NCBI GenBank assembly: GCA_035697485.1
Contig: DASSCU010000011.1
Location: forward strand, 1-64,000
DNA length: 64,000 bases
Direction of reading: 5' to 3'
Source: Actinomycetota bacterium
GTDB lineage: Bacteria > Actinomycetota > UBA4738 > HRBIN12
The notes beneath the pieces were generated by a model. That model was given only the letters and a program-made list of their open reading frames with translations, ran no database searches and had not been told where the DNA came from. The number at the start of each line of letters is the position of its first letter. Position 1 is the first letter of the stretch. The position numbers and the translations under genes were made by a program. Positions 27,669 through 36,421 of this stretch are shown here, one piece after another.

Positions 27669-28433
27669 ATGCCGTCGGTGCGCTGCCCGAGCTGCGACAG
27701 GGCCCAGCACGTCGAGGCCGGGTCCAGCGGCTACACGTGCTCATCGTGCGGCAAGGAGTGGGGATTCGTCGTCTGTCGTTCGTGCGGATCGCGGTTCCAT
27801 GCGAAACTGAACGCAACCACGTGGACCTGTCCTCGATGCGGTCTGCTCCAGGATGCCTCGGCGGAACCGCCGCCTCCCGCCCCCCCGGAACCGGCGACCC
27901 CGACCACGGTCACGATCACGGATGCCGATCTCGACACGCCCCAGGAGCCGCTGGGTTCCGCGTTCCCACCGGGACTGGGGCTCGGGGCCGACGACGAGGG
28001 GCCCGAGGACGCGTTCGCGATGCCGGTCCGCGAGTCCGGTGGACGACCGAACTGGATCTACGCGTTGGTGGCGGTCGTGGCCGCCGTGGTGCTCGTGCTT
28101 CTCTTCAACGTGGTCTTCGGTGGCGACGACGGCGGGGGCGAAGGCACGCCGACCGACGGAGGCGGCCAGGTGACCGCCGAGGCGGCGACCGCCACGATGT
28201 GCGGGCACGTCCAGCAGGTGGTGGTCTTCCGTGACGACGCGCTCGGGGTCGCGGCCGAACAGCTCAAGGAGGACGTTGCGGCCCTCAAGGAGGCGGGGGA
28301 GCGTCCGACCGCGAAGCAGGTCAGGGCGGTGATCGCCGCGATCGACGATGCTCGCGAGGCACTCGCCACCCAGGCCGATACCACGGCCCCCTTCGCCGCC
28401 CTCGAGGAAGCGATCACCCAGCTTCCCTGCTGA
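27669..28433 (+). CDS. Zinc-ribbon membrane protein of unknown function
   Basis: Unrecognised 254-residue protein with a clear layout. The N-terminus has three CxxC knuckles (CPSCDR, CSSCGKEW, CRSCGSRF) and CPRCGLL by residue 62, forming one or two zinc ribbons. A Pro/Glu/Asp-rich linker follows to about residue 120. One helix (IYALVAVVAAVVLVLLFNVVF, about 125-145) crosses the membrane. A Gly-rich link leads to an outer helical domain (about 175-254) ending at Cys. Ribbons inside and a helical domain outside suggest a sensor or scaffold (inference). It lies between hemW and hrcA and has its own promoter. Confidence 0.7.
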   Translation: MPSVRCPSCDRAQHVEAGSSGYTCSSCGKEWGFVVCRSCGSRFHAKLNATTWTCPRCGLLQDASAEPPPPAPPEPATPTTVTITDADLDTPQEPLGSAFPPGLGLGADDEGPEDAFAMPVRESGGRPNWIYALVAVVAAVVLVLLFNVVFGGDDGGGEGTPTDGGGQVTAEAATATMCGHVQQVVVFRDDALGVAAEQLKEDVAALKEAGERPTAKQVRAVIAAIDDAREALATQADTTAPFAALEEAITQLPC

Positions 28434-28451
28434 GGCCGCGACTCCGCGCGC

Positions 28452-28478
28452 TTAGCACTCCCTGGGGCAGAGTGCTAC
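28452..28478. promoter_or_regulatory. CIRCE operator (HrcA binding site)
   Basis: TTAGCACTC, 9 bp, GAGTGCTAC matches the CIRCE consensus (TTAGCACTC-N9-GAGTGCTAA) in 17 of 18 arm positions. It ends just upstream of the -10 of hrcA, so HrcA bound here would block its own promoter. This is the classic heat-shock autoregulatory loop. Confidence 0.95.
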
Positions 28479-28479
28479 G

Positions 28480-28485
28480 TATGAT
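28480..28485 (+). promoter_or_regulatory. -10 hexamer TATGAT of hrcA
   Basis: TATGAT lies 1 nt after CIRCE and 7 nt before ATG 28493. The operator covers the -35 and spacer, and the transcript should be leaderless. Confidence 0.65.
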
Positions 28486-28492
28486 TGGGGTC

Positions 28493-29542
28493 ATGGCCGA
28501 TCGAGACCGTCCCGACCTGGGTCCGCGCAAGGGCGCCGTGCTCCGTGCCGTCGTCGAGCAGTACGTTCGCGATGGCGAGCCGGTGAGCAGTGAGTCGATC
28601 GCGGAGCACGCGGGCCTCGGTGTCTCGAGCGCGACGATCCGAAACGAGATGGCCGCACTCGAGGAACTCGGGTACCTGACCCATCCGCACACGAGCGCCG
28701 GTCGCATCCCGACCGACAGCGGGTACCGGCACTACGTCGATTCGCTCCCGGCGGGCGGGCGGCTGCGCGAGGCGCAGCGGCGGTTGATCGCGGGCTACTT
28801 CGCCGAGGCGATCGTCGACCTCGAGGAGGTGCTGAAGGGGAGCGTGCAACTGCTCTCCCGTCTGACCCAGTATGCGGGCCTTGCCGTGCCTCCGAGCGCC
28901 GTCGAGGAGCCGATCGTGCGGGTCGAGCTCATCGACATGGGACCCACGATGATGATCCTGGCGATCGGCCAGCACGGGCGCGTCGACAAGCAGGTGATCG
29001 ACAAGCCCGACGAGGTGGACGCGGCCGCCCTGCGGGATGCCGACCGGCGGCTGAAGGCCTTGCGGGGGCTCAACTACCTCGACGCGCAGGCCCGGCTGCT
29101 GCAGCTCGCCGCCGAGGGCACCGCCGCTCAGCGAGACCTGCTGCTGCACGTCGCGGAGACGCTGCGGGTTGCGACCCAGGGCGAGCGCTCGGCGCACATG
29201 GTGGTAGGTGGTGTCTCGAACCTGGCCGACGAGGCGCAGCAGATGCGTCGCGAGACCCTGCGGCGCCTGTTCGAGACGCTTGAGCGCGAGCAGGAGATGC
29301 TCGGCGTGCTGGCCGACGTCAGCTCCGCCCGCGGTGAGCTCAACGTGACGATCGGTGCGGAGCATCCCTCGACGGGCGAGTGGGAAGCCTCCCTGATCAC
29401 GGCACCGTTCCGCACCGGCGAGACGACGCTGGGCACGATCGGCGTGGTGGGTCCGACGCGCATGGACTACCTGTCGGCGATGGCGTCCGTGCGGGCGGTG
29501 GCGAAGCGGTTGTCGGAGCTGGCGACGGAGCTCGATCAGTAG
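28493..29542 (+). CDS. hrcA: Heat-inducible transcription repressor HrcA
   Basis: Repressor of chaperone genes that binds CIRCE, 349 residues from ATG 28493. The winged-helix N-terminus reads LRAVVEQYVRDGEPVSSESI and SSATIRNEMAALEELGYL; then HTSAGRIPTDSGYRHYVD is the family signature. The middle GAF-like and inserted domains (GPTMMILAIGQHG) and the C-terminal GVVGPTRMDY motif are intact. Upstream in-frame starts at 28472 and 28481 overlap CIRCE or the -10, so 28493 is preferred. It is immediately followed by dnaJ with no gap, giving a CIRCE-controlled hrcA-dnaJ operon. groES/groEL and dnaK are not in view. Confidence 0.95.
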   Translation: MADRDRPDLGPRKGAVLRAVVEQYVRDGEPVSSESIAEHAGLGVSSATIRNEMAALEELGYLTHPHTSAGRIPTDSGYRHYVDSLPAGGRLREAQRRLIAGYFAEAIVDLEEVLKGSVQLLSRLTQYAGLAVPPSAVEEPIVRVELIDMGPTMMILAIGQHGRVDKQVIDKPDEVDAAALRDADRRLKALRGLNYLDAQARLLQLAAEGTAAQRDLLLHVAETLRVATQGERSAHMVVGGVSNLADEAQQMRRETLRRLFETLEREQEMLGVLADVSSARGELNVTIGAEHPSTGEWEASLITAPFRTGETTLGTIGVVGPTRMDYLSAMASVRAVAKRLSELATELDQ

Positions 29543-30652
29543 ATGGCCGCCGTCCGCGATCTGTACGAGGTGCTCGGCATCACGCGCGACGCGTCCGACG
29601 ACGACATCAAGAAGGCGTACCGGCGTCTGGCGCGCGAGCTGCACCCCGACGTGAACGACGATGCCGCAGCCGAGGAGCGGTTCAAGGAGGTCGCCGGCGC
29701 ATACGAGATCCTGTCCGATCCCGACAAGCGGCGGCAGTACGACGCGTTCGGCAGCACGGGTGGCCCCGCCGCGGCCGGCTTCACCGACATCCAGGACATC
29801 TTCGACATGTTCTTCGGGCAGGGCGGTTTCGGCGTCGGCAGCCGTCGCCGTGGTCCGCGTTCGCGGACCCAGCACGGCGAGGACCTCGGCGTGCGCATCG
29901 TGCTCGGGTTCCGCGACGCGGTGTTCGGCGCCCGCCGCGACCTGGAGATCGAGCGCCTCGTCGCCTGCGATCGTTGCAAGGGCAACGGCGCGGAACCAGG
30001 CACGGCCCCGGTCTCGTGTCGCTCGTGCGGAGGGGTCGGGCAGGTGCAGGCGGTGCGTCGGAGCGTCTTCGGCGCGGTGATGACCTCCGCGCCGTGCACG
30101 ACCTGTCGGGGCACGGGGCAGGAGGTGCTCGACCCGTGCGAGGCGTGCTTCGGTGAGGGGCGCCGCCGGGAGCAGACGACGGTCACGATCGAGATCCCCG
30201 CCGGGGTCTCCGACGGCATGGAACTCCGGGTGGCGGGGAACGGGCACGCGGGTGTCGCCGGCGGACCGTCGGGCGACCTCTACGTCGGCATCTCGGTCGA
30301 GCCTGCCGAGGAGTTCGACCGTCGCGGCCAGGACCTGTTCACGGTGCTCGACGTCTCGATGACCCAGGCGACGCTGGGTGCCGAGCTCGACATCGAGGGG
30401 CTCGACGGCCCCGAGCGCATCAGCGTCGAGCCAGGGACGGAGTCCGGCACCGTCGTGCGCATCAAGGGCGGCGGGGTGCCCAACGTCAACCGACGGGGGC
30501 GCGGCGACCTGTACGTCACGCTCCACGTCATCACCCCCGACGACCTCTCGCGCGAGGAGCGCAAGCTCTGGGAGCGCCTCGCGGATCTGCGCGGCGAACG
30601 GACCTCGAAGCGCGAACCGGCGCCGGCGCGCCTGCGGCGTCCGGAGTTCTGA
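29543..30652 (+). CDS. dnaJ: Co-chaperone DnaJ
   Basis: Hsp40 co-chaperone of 369 residues that loads substrates on DnaK and stimulates its ATPase. The J domain (about 4-70) has HPD at 34-36. A Gly/Phe region (about 80-105) follows. The zinc-finger domain has all four CxxCxGxG repeats: [24 protein letters not shown] and CEACFGEG. C-terminal substrate domains end with GDLYVTLHV. The start directly follows the hrcA stop, as in the DnaJ2 type of Actinomycetota. No oddities except that rsmE, usual downstream in relatives, is absent. Confidence 0.96.
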   Translation: MAAVRDLYEVLGITRDASDDDIKKAYRRLARELHPDVNDDAAAEERFKEVAGAYEILSDPDKRRQYDAFGSTGGPAAAGFTDIQDIFDMFFGQGGFGVGSRRRGPRSRTQHGEDLGVRIVLGFRDAVFGARRDLEIERLVACDRCKGNGAEPGTAPVSCRSCGGVGQVQAVRRSVFGAVMTSAPCTTCRGTGQEVLDPCEACFGEGRRREQTTVTIEIPAGVSDGMELRVAGNGHAGVAGGPSGDLYVGISVEPAEEFDRRGQDLFTVLDVSMTQATLGAELDIEGLDGPERISVEPGTESGTVVRIKGGGVPNVNRRGRGDLYVTLHVITPDDLSREERKLWERLADLRGERTSKREPAPARLRRPEF

Positions 30653-30670
30653 GGGTCGGGCCGCACGGGG

Positions 30671-30676
30671 TAGGCT
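30671..30676 (+). promoter_or_regulatory. -10 hexamer TAGGCT, leaderless HIT gene
   Basis: TAGGCT lies 7 nt before ATG 30684. Confidence 0.5.
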
Positions 30677-30683
30677 GGAACGC

Positions 30684-31031
30684 ATGGACACGTCCTGCCT
30701 CTTCTGTCGGATCGCGGCCCGTGAGATCCCGGCCGACATCGTCCGCGAGTCCGACGGGGTCGTCGCCTTCCGCGACGTGAACCCACAGGCGCCGACGCAC
30801 ATCCTGCTGATCCCCAAGGAGCACGTGGCATCGGTGGCCGAACTCGGGGATCACCACGGCGACGTGCTCGCCGACATCATGCAGGCGGCGAGCCAACTGG
30901 CGCGCGCCGAAGGCATCGCCGAGAGTGGGTGGCGCCTCGTGGCCAACGTGGGGCCCGACGCCGGACAGGCGGTGTTCCACCTGCACTTCCACCTGCTGGG
31001 CGGTCGCCAGATGAGCTGGCCTCCGGGCTAG
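30684..31031 (+). CDS. HIT family (histidine triad) nucleotide-binding protein, HinT-like
   Basis: Nucleotide phosphoramidase-type protein of 115 residues. The N-terminal CLFCRIAAREIPADIV segment is typical of HinT. The catalytic triad is in VFHLHFHLLGG (H-x-H-x-H). Family members hydrolyse AMP-lysine or aminoacyl adenylates; the physiological substrate here is unknown. The product ends MSWPPG, close to the usual HinT terminus. It lies between dnaJ and phoH in the conserved actinobacterial order. A CxxC near the N-terminus (C5, C8) could help bind zinc. Confidence 0.93.
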   Translation: MDTSCLFCRIAAREIPADIVRESDGVVAFRDVNPQAPTHILLIPKEHVASVAELGDHHGDVLADIMQAASQLARAEGIAESGWRLVANVGPDAGQAVFHLHFHLLGGRQMSWPPG

Positions 31032-31133
31032 GTTCGGTTACAGTGGTTGATGAGGCCGCCGCGAAGGCGGCCATCGTCGACAGTGCTGCCGAACCAGGAG
31101 GGAACGGGGCCACCGCCCCGAGAGACGACACAC

Positions 31134-32135
31134 GTGGCGAGCGCCACCACCCAAGTCAAGATCCTCGTCCCGGGCAACCAACCGATGGTGGCCCTCCTCG
31201 GCCAGCGCGACGTCTTCCTCAAGTTGATCGAGTCGGCGTTCGAGTGCCGCATCCTCGTGCGCGGGAACGAGATCACCGTCACCGGCCGCGAGGCGGAAGC
31301 CGAGCGCGTGGCCCGGATCTTCGAGGAGCTGCTCGTGCTGCTCGAAGAGGGTCACGAGCTCACCGACTCCTCGGTCGGTCAGACGATCGCCCTCGTGAAG
31401 GGCGACGGTTCGAGATCGGCCGATGAACCGGAGCTGCGTCCCTCGGAGGTCCTCGGCGACCGGCTGCTCACCGCGCGGGGAAAGGGCATCACCCCGAAGA
31501 CGATCGGGCAGAAACGGTTCGTCGACGCGATCCGATCGAACACCGTGACGTTCGCGATCGGGCCGGCGGGCACGGGCAAGACCTACCTCGCCGTCGCCAC
31601 CGCGGTCCGTGCGCTGCAGGACCGCCAGGTCTCCCGCCTGATCCTCACTCGGCCGGCGGTCGAGGCGGGGGAGCGGCTCGGATACCTGCCCGGCACGCTC
31701 TACGAGAAGATCGACCCCTATATGCGCCCGCTCTACGACGCGCTGTTCGAGATGACCGGCGCCGAGACCCTTCCACGGCTGATGGAGCGGGGCACCGTCG
31801 AGGTCGCACCCCTCGCGTACATGCGCGGGCGCACCCTGAACGATGCGTTCGTGATCCTCGACGAGGCGCAGAACACGACCCCCGAACAGATGAAGATGTT
31901 CCTCACGCGTATCGGGTTCGGATCCAAGGCCGTGATCAACGGCGACGCGACCCAGGTCGACCTCGAGCACGGGCAGAAGAGCGGGCTGGCGATCATCGAG
32001 GAGATCCTCGGCGACGTCGACGACATCGCGTTCTGCCACCTCGGGGGCAGCGACGTGGTGCGGCACAAGATCGTGCAGGACATCGTGGAGGCGTACGACC
32101 TGTTCGGGCAGCAGGCGCTGCCGGTGGAGCCGTGA
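31134..32135 (+). CDS. PhoH-like ATPase (PhoL/YbeZ)
   Basis: PhoH family P-loop ATPase of about 333 residues, linked to RNA metabolism with YbeY. The N-terminal KH-like part is VPGNQPMVALLGQRDVFLKLIE. Walker A is GPAGTGKTYLAVA, Walker B VILDEAQNTTPEQMK, and the sensor is INGDATQVDL. I use GTG 31134 because homology begins a few residues later (VKILVP). An ATG at 31050 with TACAGT 5 nt upstream would add 28 Pro/Arg-rich residues and is an open alternative. It overlaps ybeY by 4 bp (GTGA). Confidence 0.9.
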   Translation: MASATTQVKILVPGNQPMVALLGQRDVFLKLIESAFECRILVRGNEITVTGREAEAERVARIFEELLVLLEEGHELTDSSVGQTIALVKGDGSRSADEPELRPSEVLGDRLLTARGKGITPKTIGQKRFVDAIRSNTVTFAIGPAGTGKTYLAVATAVRALQDRQVSRLILTRPAVEAGERLGYLPGTLYEKIDPYMRPLYDALFEMTGAETLPRLMERGTVEVAPLAYMRGRTLNDAFVILDEAQNTTPEQMKMFLTRIGFGSKAVINGDATQVDLEHGQKSGLAIIEEILGDVDDIAFCHLGGSDVVRHKIVQDIVEAYDLFGQQALPVEP

Positions 32136-32599
32136 CCGCGGGTGCGATGAACGACGACGACTGCGGCCATCCCAGGGTCCTCGTGTCGGACCGCCGGTCG
32201 GATGCGTCGGCGGTCGACGAGGCGGCGCTGGCGGAGCTCGTGCGCGTCACCCTGGTGGCCGAGGGCCACGTACGGGCGGAGCTCTCGCTCTCCTTCGTCG
32301 ACGACGACGAGATCGCCGAGCTCCACGAGCGCTACATGCACGAGCCGGGCCCGACCGACGTGTTGTCGTTCCCGCTCGACGACGACGATCTCGACGAGCA
32401 CGGCGTCCGCATGCTGGGTGACGTCGTGATCGCGCCCGCCGTCGCGGCGCGGAACAATCCCCAGGACCCGGCGGCGGAGCTCCGGCTGCTCGTCGTGCAC
32501 GGGGTGCTCCACGTGCTCGGGTACGACCACGAGACCGACGAGGAGCGTGCCGAGATGTGGTCTCGACAGGAGCGCTACAGCGGGGTGATGGTGCCGTGA
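32132..32599 (+). CDS. ybeY: Endoribonuclease YbeY (16S rRNA maturation)
   Basis: Metal-dependent RNase of about 155 residues acting in 16S rRNA 3' processing and ribosome quality control. The zinc-binding signature HGVLHVLGYDHETDEE (H-x3-H-x5-H) is intact. LSLSFVDDDEIAELHERYMHEPGPTD and TDVLSFPLDD are the other conserved parts, and the usual GDVVIAP segment follows. GTG 32132 overlaps the phoH stop; ATG 32147 is an alternative. PhoH-YbeY coupling is widespread. Next gene overlaps by 4 bp. Confidence 0.95.
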   Translation: MTAGAMNDDDCGHPRVLVSDRRSDASAVDEAALAELVRVTLVAEGHVRAELSLSFVDDDEIAELHERYMHEPGPTDVLSFPLDDDDLDEHGVRMLGDVVIAPAVAARNNPQDPAAELRLLVVHGVLHVLGYDHETDEERAEMWSRQERYSGVMVP

Positions 32600-33870
32600 C
32601 CTGGATGTGGGTGCTCGTGCTGCTGCTGGTCGTGCTCGGGTCGCTGCTCGCGCTGGCCGAGTCGTCGCTCACCCGCATGACCCGGGTGAAGGCGCTCGCC
32701 CTCGAGGACGAGGGGCGACGCAACGCGGCGCTGCTCGTGAAGCTCGAGACCGACCCGCCGCGGTACCTGAACTCCGTGTACCTCGCGGTGATGATCGTGC
32801 AGAACGGCTCGGCGATCCTGGTGGCGATCCTCGCGGAGTCCGAGTTCGGCAGCCTCGGCGTGACGATCGCCTCACTCGTCTTCACGTTGCTGTACTTCGT
32901 GTTCGTCGAGGCGATGTCCAAGACCTTCGGCGTCCTGCACTCCGACCGGATGGCCCTCGCACTCTCGCCCCTCGTGTACTTCCTGGGGCGCCTCCTGGCT
33001 TGGCCCACCCGTGCCCTGATCGGCCTCGCGAACGTGCTGCTCCCCGGCAAGGGCATCAAGGCCGGACCGTTCGTGAGCGAGGAGGAGATCCGCTCGATGG
33101 CCCAGGTGGGCTCCGAGGAGGGCTCGATCGAGGAAGGCGAGAAACAGCTGATCCACTCGATCTTCGAGTTCGGCGACACGATCGTGCGCGAGGTGATGGT
33201 CCCGAGACCCGACATCATCGCGATCGAGGACGATAAGGCGCTGCGCGACGTTCAGGCGCTCGTGCTCACCCACGGCACGTCTCGGATCCCGGTCTATGAC
33301 GCCGACGAGGATCTCGACGACGTCGTCGGCATCGTGTTCGCGAAGGACGTCCTGAAAGCCTTGCACCAAGGCAAGCACGACATGCCGCTCGCCGACATCG
33401 TCCGCGAGGCGCACTACGTGCCCGAGTCGAAGAAGGTCGCCGACCTGCTGAAAGAGATGCAGCGCGAGAAGTTCCACATGGCGCTTGTGACCGACGAGTA
33501 CGGGTCGGTGACCGGCCTCGTCTCACTCGAGGACCTGCTCGAGGAGCTCGTGGGCGAGATCACCGATGAGTACGACCGCGAGGAGCCGGAGTTCGAGCAG
33601 ATCGGCGACCGTGCGTACCGAGTGAGCGGGAAGACGTCGATCGACGATGTGAACGAGCTGCTCGGGCTCGCACTGCCCGACGAGGAGTGGGACACGGTCG
33701 CCGGGCTCGTGCTCGACCTCCTGGGGCACATCCCCGACGAGGGCGAGGAATGCCGGATCGACGGGCTCACGTTCACCGCCGAGGAGGTCAAGGGCCGCCG
33801 TATCGAGAAGGTGCTGATCACGCGCGACGCCGACACGGAGCACCTTCTCGTGGAGGAGCCAGCACCGTGA
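32596..33870 (+). CDS. CNNM/HlyC-CorC family transporter-like protein with CBS pair
   Basis: Membrane protein of 424 residues with the CNNM (DUF21) domain, CBS pair and CorC_HlyC domain. The DUF21 part has helices at about 1-20, 55-80, 85-110 and 120-145. A CBS pair follows ([35 protein letters not shown]; then [27 protein letters not shown]). The C-terminal CorC domain ends [10 protein letters not shown]. Relatives export or regulate Mg2+/Co2+; the old name hemolysin is misleading. GTG 32596 overlaps the ybeY TGA. The ybeY-CNNM-cdd-era order is conserved. Confidence 0.93.
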   Translation: MTWMWVLVLLLVVLGSLLALAESSLTRMTRVKALALEDEGRRNAALLVKLETDPPRYLNSVYLAVMIVQNGSAILVAILAESEFGSLGVTIASLVFTLLYFVFVEAMSKTFGVLHSDRMALALSPLVYFLGRLLAWPTRALIGLANVLLPGKGIKAGPFVSEEEIRSMAQVGSEEGSIEEGEKQLIHSIFEFGDTIVREVMVPRPDIIAIEDDKALRDVQALVLTHGTSRIPVYDADEDLDDVVGIVFAKDVLKALHQGKHDMPLADIVREAHYVPESKKVADLLKEMQREKFHMALVTDEYGSVTGLVSLEDLLEELVGEITDEYDREEPEFEQIGDRAYRVSGKTSIDDVNELLGLALPDEEWDTVAGLVLDLLGHIPDEGEECRIDGLTFTAEEVKGRRIEKVLITRDADTEHLLVEEPAP

Positions 33871-34295
33871 CCGCGATCGAACCCGAGGTGCTCGAGCGCA
33901 TGGTCGCGGCCGCCCGCGAGGTTCGCTCCAACGCCTACGCGCCGTACAGCGGGTTCCACGTCGGCGCGGCCCTGCTCGCGGGCGACGAGATCTTCGCCGC
34001 CGTCAACGTCGAGAACGCGAGCTACCCGGTCTCGGTCTGTGCCGAGCGGAACGCGGTCGCGATGGCGGTGGCTGCAGGCGCGGCGGCAGGGATCCGCGCC
34101 GTCGCCGTCGTGACCGACGCCGACGACCCGACGCCGCCCTGCGGCGGGTGCCGCCAGGTCCTCTTCGAGTTCGGAGGGCCCGGCATGGCGGTCGTCGCGG
34201 AGTCGGCCGACGGGTCGACGCGCACGTACTGGTCGCTCGACGAGCTGCTGCCCGATGCGTTCGGGCCGAGCGACCTCGACCGGCTCCGGTCGTGA
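33867..34295 (+). CDS. cdd: Cytidine deaminase
   Basis: Zinc enzyme of 142 residues converting cytidine and deoxycytidine to uridine forms for pyrimidine salvage. Substrate loop [13 protein letters not shown] and [21 protein letters not shown] (catalytic Cys and Glu) and [12 protein letters not shown] (two more zinc Cys) are intact. Length fits the homotetrameric type. GTG start overlaps the CNNM stop, and the end overlaps era, so all are one transcript. Confidence 0.95.
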   Translation: MTAIEPEVLERMVAAAREVRSNAYAPYSGFHVGAALLAGDEIFAAVNVENASYPVSVCAERNAVAMAVAAGAAAGIRAVAVVTDADDPTPPCGGCRQVLFEFGGPGMAVVAESADGSTRTYWSLDELLPDAFGPSDLDRLRS

Positions 34296-35188
34296 GCGAC
34301 CCCGCCGGCCATCGGGCCGGCATCGTGGCGGTCGTGGGGCGGCCCAACGTCGGCAAGTCCACGCTCGTGAACGCCCTGGTGGGGGAGAAGGTCGCGATCG
34401 TGTCCGACAAGCCGCAGACGACGAGGCGCGACATCCGGGCGATCAGGACCACCGACGACGTGCAGGTCGTCTTCACCGACACGCCGGGGTTCCACAAGCC
34501 TCGGACCGCGCTCGGTGCCCGGCTGAACGACCTCGTCAGCGACGCCGTGGAGGGGGTCGACGTGGTCGTGCAGGTCGTCGACGCGGCGAGCGGTGTCGGG
34601 CGCGGCGACGCCTACGTTCATGATCACCAGGTCGCCTCGGCGAACGCGGGCGCCCGCATCTGCGTCGTGAACAAGATCGACCGGATCCGCCACCACGAGC
34701 TGATCCCGCAGCTCGCGGCGGCGGGCGAGCTCGGCGACTGGGGTGAGATCGTGCCCGTCTCCGCGGCCGACGGTACCGGCGTCGACATGCTGCTCGACCT
34801 GCTCGTGATGCGCATGCCCGAAGGGCCGGCGCTGTTCCCCGAGGGCGAGGTCACGGACCAGCCGATCGAGGTGCGCATCGCGGAACTCGTGCGCGAGCAG
34901 GCGCTCGCTGTGACGCGAGAAGAGGTGCCACACTCGGTCGCGGTGGTGATCGAGGAGATCGAACACGAGGACGGGCTCGAGCGGATCCACGCCTCGATCG
35001 TCGTAGAGCGTGACTCACAGAAGGGCATCCTGATCGGCAAGGGCGGGCAGACCCTCAAGACGATCGGGACGCGGGCGCGCAGGCAGATCGAGCCGCTCGT
35101 AGGCAAGCGCGTCTTCCTCGACCTGCGGGTCAAGGTGATGAAGGAATGGCAACGCGACCCGAAGATGCTCGACCGCCTCGGGTACTGA
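34292..35188 (+). CDS. era: GTPase Era
   Basis: Ribosome-assembly GTPase of 298 residues acting on the 3' end of 16S rRNA. The GTPase domain has G1 GRPNVGKS (16-23), switch [15 protein letters not shown]3 DTPGFHKP, G4 VNKIDRI and G5 PVSAADG. The C-terminal KH domain reads [16 protein letters not shown] and FLDLRVKV, ending with the usual [11 protein letters not shown] start overlaps the cdd stop. In related genomes recO follows closely; here recO is 26.2 kb away beyond an accessory segment. Confidence 0.96.
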   Translation: MSDPAGHRAGIVAVVGRPNVGKSTLVNALVGEKVAIVSDKPQTTRRDIRAIRTTDDVQVVFTDTPGFHKPRTALGARLNDLVSDAVEGVDVVVQVVDAASGVGRGDAYVHDHQVASANAGARICVVNKIDRIRHHELIPQLAAAGELGDWGEIVPVSAADGTGVDMLLDLLVMRMPEGPALFPEGEVTDQPIEVRIAELVREQALAVTREEVPHSVAVVIEEIEHEDGLERIHASIVVERDSQKGILIGKGGQTLKTIGTRARRQIEPLVGKRVFLDLRVKVMKEWQRDPKMLDRLGY

Positions 35189-35609
35189 GGATCGATCGAT
35201 GACCGACCGGCGTGCCCCCGCGTTCCTTGCCGCCGCGCACGCCTGGATCCGATCGCACGTGACCGTGACCGGGGAGATCGAGCAGACGCACGTGCAGTGG
35301 TGGTCGACGGTGTTCCGCGTGCCGACGTCCGACGGTTCGGTGTGGTTCAAGGCGACCGTCGATGGCGCGACGTTCGAGCCACCGCTCACGCTGCTGCTGG
35401 CCCAGCTGCGACCCGTCGTGCCGGAGCTCATCGCGCCCCCAAGACTTCGCAGTCGAAGGTCCGCGCCGACGACCTCGACAGCATCCTTATGGCCTGCAGC
35501 GGTTCCTCGAGTGCTGACCGATCGGCGCCCGGCGCTAGGAGGGCGGGCTCCCCGGGTTCCGTGGAGCGCGAGAGCGGCCGCCTCCCTGCCCGGCATCCTC
35601 TCGGCCATC

Positions 35610-35627
35610 GTGGAACAACGATTCCAC
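35610..35627. promoter_or_regulatory. IclR-type operator 1 (GTGGAA-N6-TTCCAC)
   Basis: Perfect 6-bp inverted repeat, GTGGAA caacga TTCCAC, ending 16 bp before the -10 of the iclR-like gene, so it overlaps the -35. IclR-family sites such as TGGAA...TTCCA are alike. It probably mediates autorepression. Confidence 0.7.
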
Positions 35628-35633
35628 CCTCCG

Positions 35634-35643
35634 GAACGAGTTC
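35634..35643. promoter_or_regulatory. Second palindrome GAAC-GA-GTTC at the iclR promoter
   Basis: GAAC GA GTTC lies between operator 1 and the -10 (its last base precedes TATGAT). Its arms match those of the other GGAAC/GTTCC sites at 37499 and 37586. Confidence 0.5.
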
Positions 35644-35649
35644 TATGAT
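35644..35649 (+). promoter_or_regulatory. -10 hexamer TATGAT, leaderless iclR-like gene
   Basis: TATGAT lies 7 nt before GTG 35657 and itself contains the tempting ATGATG at 35645-35650, which is therefore not preferred as a start. Confidence 0.6.
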
Positions 35650-35656
35650 GCACTCC

Positions 35657-36421
35657 GTGGCCGAGCAATCGACACGCGTGGTGGAGAGCGTCGATCGGGC
35701 CCTCCGGTTGTTGCAGGAGCTCGCCGAGCATGGGTCGGGCGTCACGCTCAGCGAGCTGGCGTCGACGACGGGACTGCCGAAGAGCTCGCTGCATCGAACG
35801 CTCGGGGCGCTGCAGGAGCGTGGCTTCGCGACCCAACGAGACGATGCGCGCTACCTGTTGGGGGCGGAGCTGCTCAGGATCGCGTTCGAGTTCCAGGGCC
35901 GCCTCGATCTGCGCGTGCTGTTGCGACCGACGCTCGAGCGGGTACGTGCGACCCTGAACGAGACGGTGCACGTGGGGGTACTCGACGGCCCGGACGTCGT
36001 CTACGTAGACAAGCTCGAATCCACCCGGCCGCTCTCCCTCACGTCGAAGATCGGGGGACGCAATCCCGCACATGCCACGGCGGTCGGGAAGGCGCTGCTG
36101 GCGTGGGCCTATCCCACGCAGGCGTCGATCACCGAGTGGGTCCGTCGCGACGGCCCGCTCGTGAGGAGGACCTCCCGCACCATCGTCGACGCGAGCCACC
36201 TCGCGAAGGAGTTGTCGCGCGTTCGTGCGGACGGGTTCTCCAAGGACCTGGAGGAGAGCGAGCCGGGCGTGCGGTGCCTCGCGACGCCGGTCTTCTTCGG
36301 CGGTGCGGTGCCGATCGCCGCGATCTCCGTCTCGGCGCCCAAGGACCGTCTGCCGACCGGCATGATGCCCGAGGTCGCAGCCCTCCTGGTGCAGGAAGCG
36401 GCCGACCTCCGTGGCCCCTAG
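35657..36421 (+). CDS. IclR family transcriptional regulator
   Basis: Regulator of 254 residues. The N-terminal winged helix-turn-helix reads VVESVDRALRLLQELAEHG, LSELASTTGLPKSSLHRTLGAL and RDDARYLLGAELL. The effector-binding domain follows from about residue 85, with ETVHVGVLDGPDVVYVDKLES, HATAVGKALLAW and the hallmark SEPGVRCLATPVFF near the end. It probably binds a sugar-acid or aromatic metabolite (family knowledge). GTG 35657 is chosen because of the -10 at 7 nt and because homology starts there. Palindromes at its own promoter and in the amidohydrolase/aldolase intergenic region suggest it controls both. It converges with the amidohydrolase, overlapping 4 bp. Confidence 0.92.
   Translation: MAEQSTRVVESVDRALRLLQELAEHGSGVTLSELASTTGLPKSSLHRTLGALQERGFATQRDDARYLLGAELLRIAFEFQGRLDLRVLLRPTLERVRATLNETVHVGVLDGPDVVYVDKLESTRPLSLTSKIGGRNPAHATAVGKALLAWAYPTQASITEWVRRDGPLVRRTSRTIVDASHLAKELSRVRADGFSKDLEESEPGVRCLATPVFFGGAVPIAAISVSAPKDRLPTGMMPEVAALLVQEAADLRGP

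Larger units (their letters stand above)
35199..35648 (+). pseudogene. Truncated aminoglycoside phosphotransferase-like gene
   Basis: The first 80 or so codons read like the start of an uncharacterised phosphotransferase family protein: LAAAHAWIRSHVTV, WWSTVFRVPTSDG, VWFKATVDGATFEPPLTLLLAQL. The ATP-binding lysine is in VWFKA. Similarity stops near PELIAPP at about 35445. The remaining codons are Arg/Ser/Ala-rich junk, and catalytic loops (HxD, DxD) are missing. A full gene would be about 350 residues, so three quarters are gone. The break coincides with the left edge of the accessory island, just after era, and probably marks an insertion or deletion junction. ATG 35199 follows gatcgatcg. 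Confidence 0.7.

Noticed and set aside
31050-31133. An N-terminal extension of the PhoH-like protein from ATG 31050
   Set aside because: The extra 28 codons are Pro/Arg-rich with poor third-position bias; a neighbouring frame scores similarly. Kept only as an alternative start.
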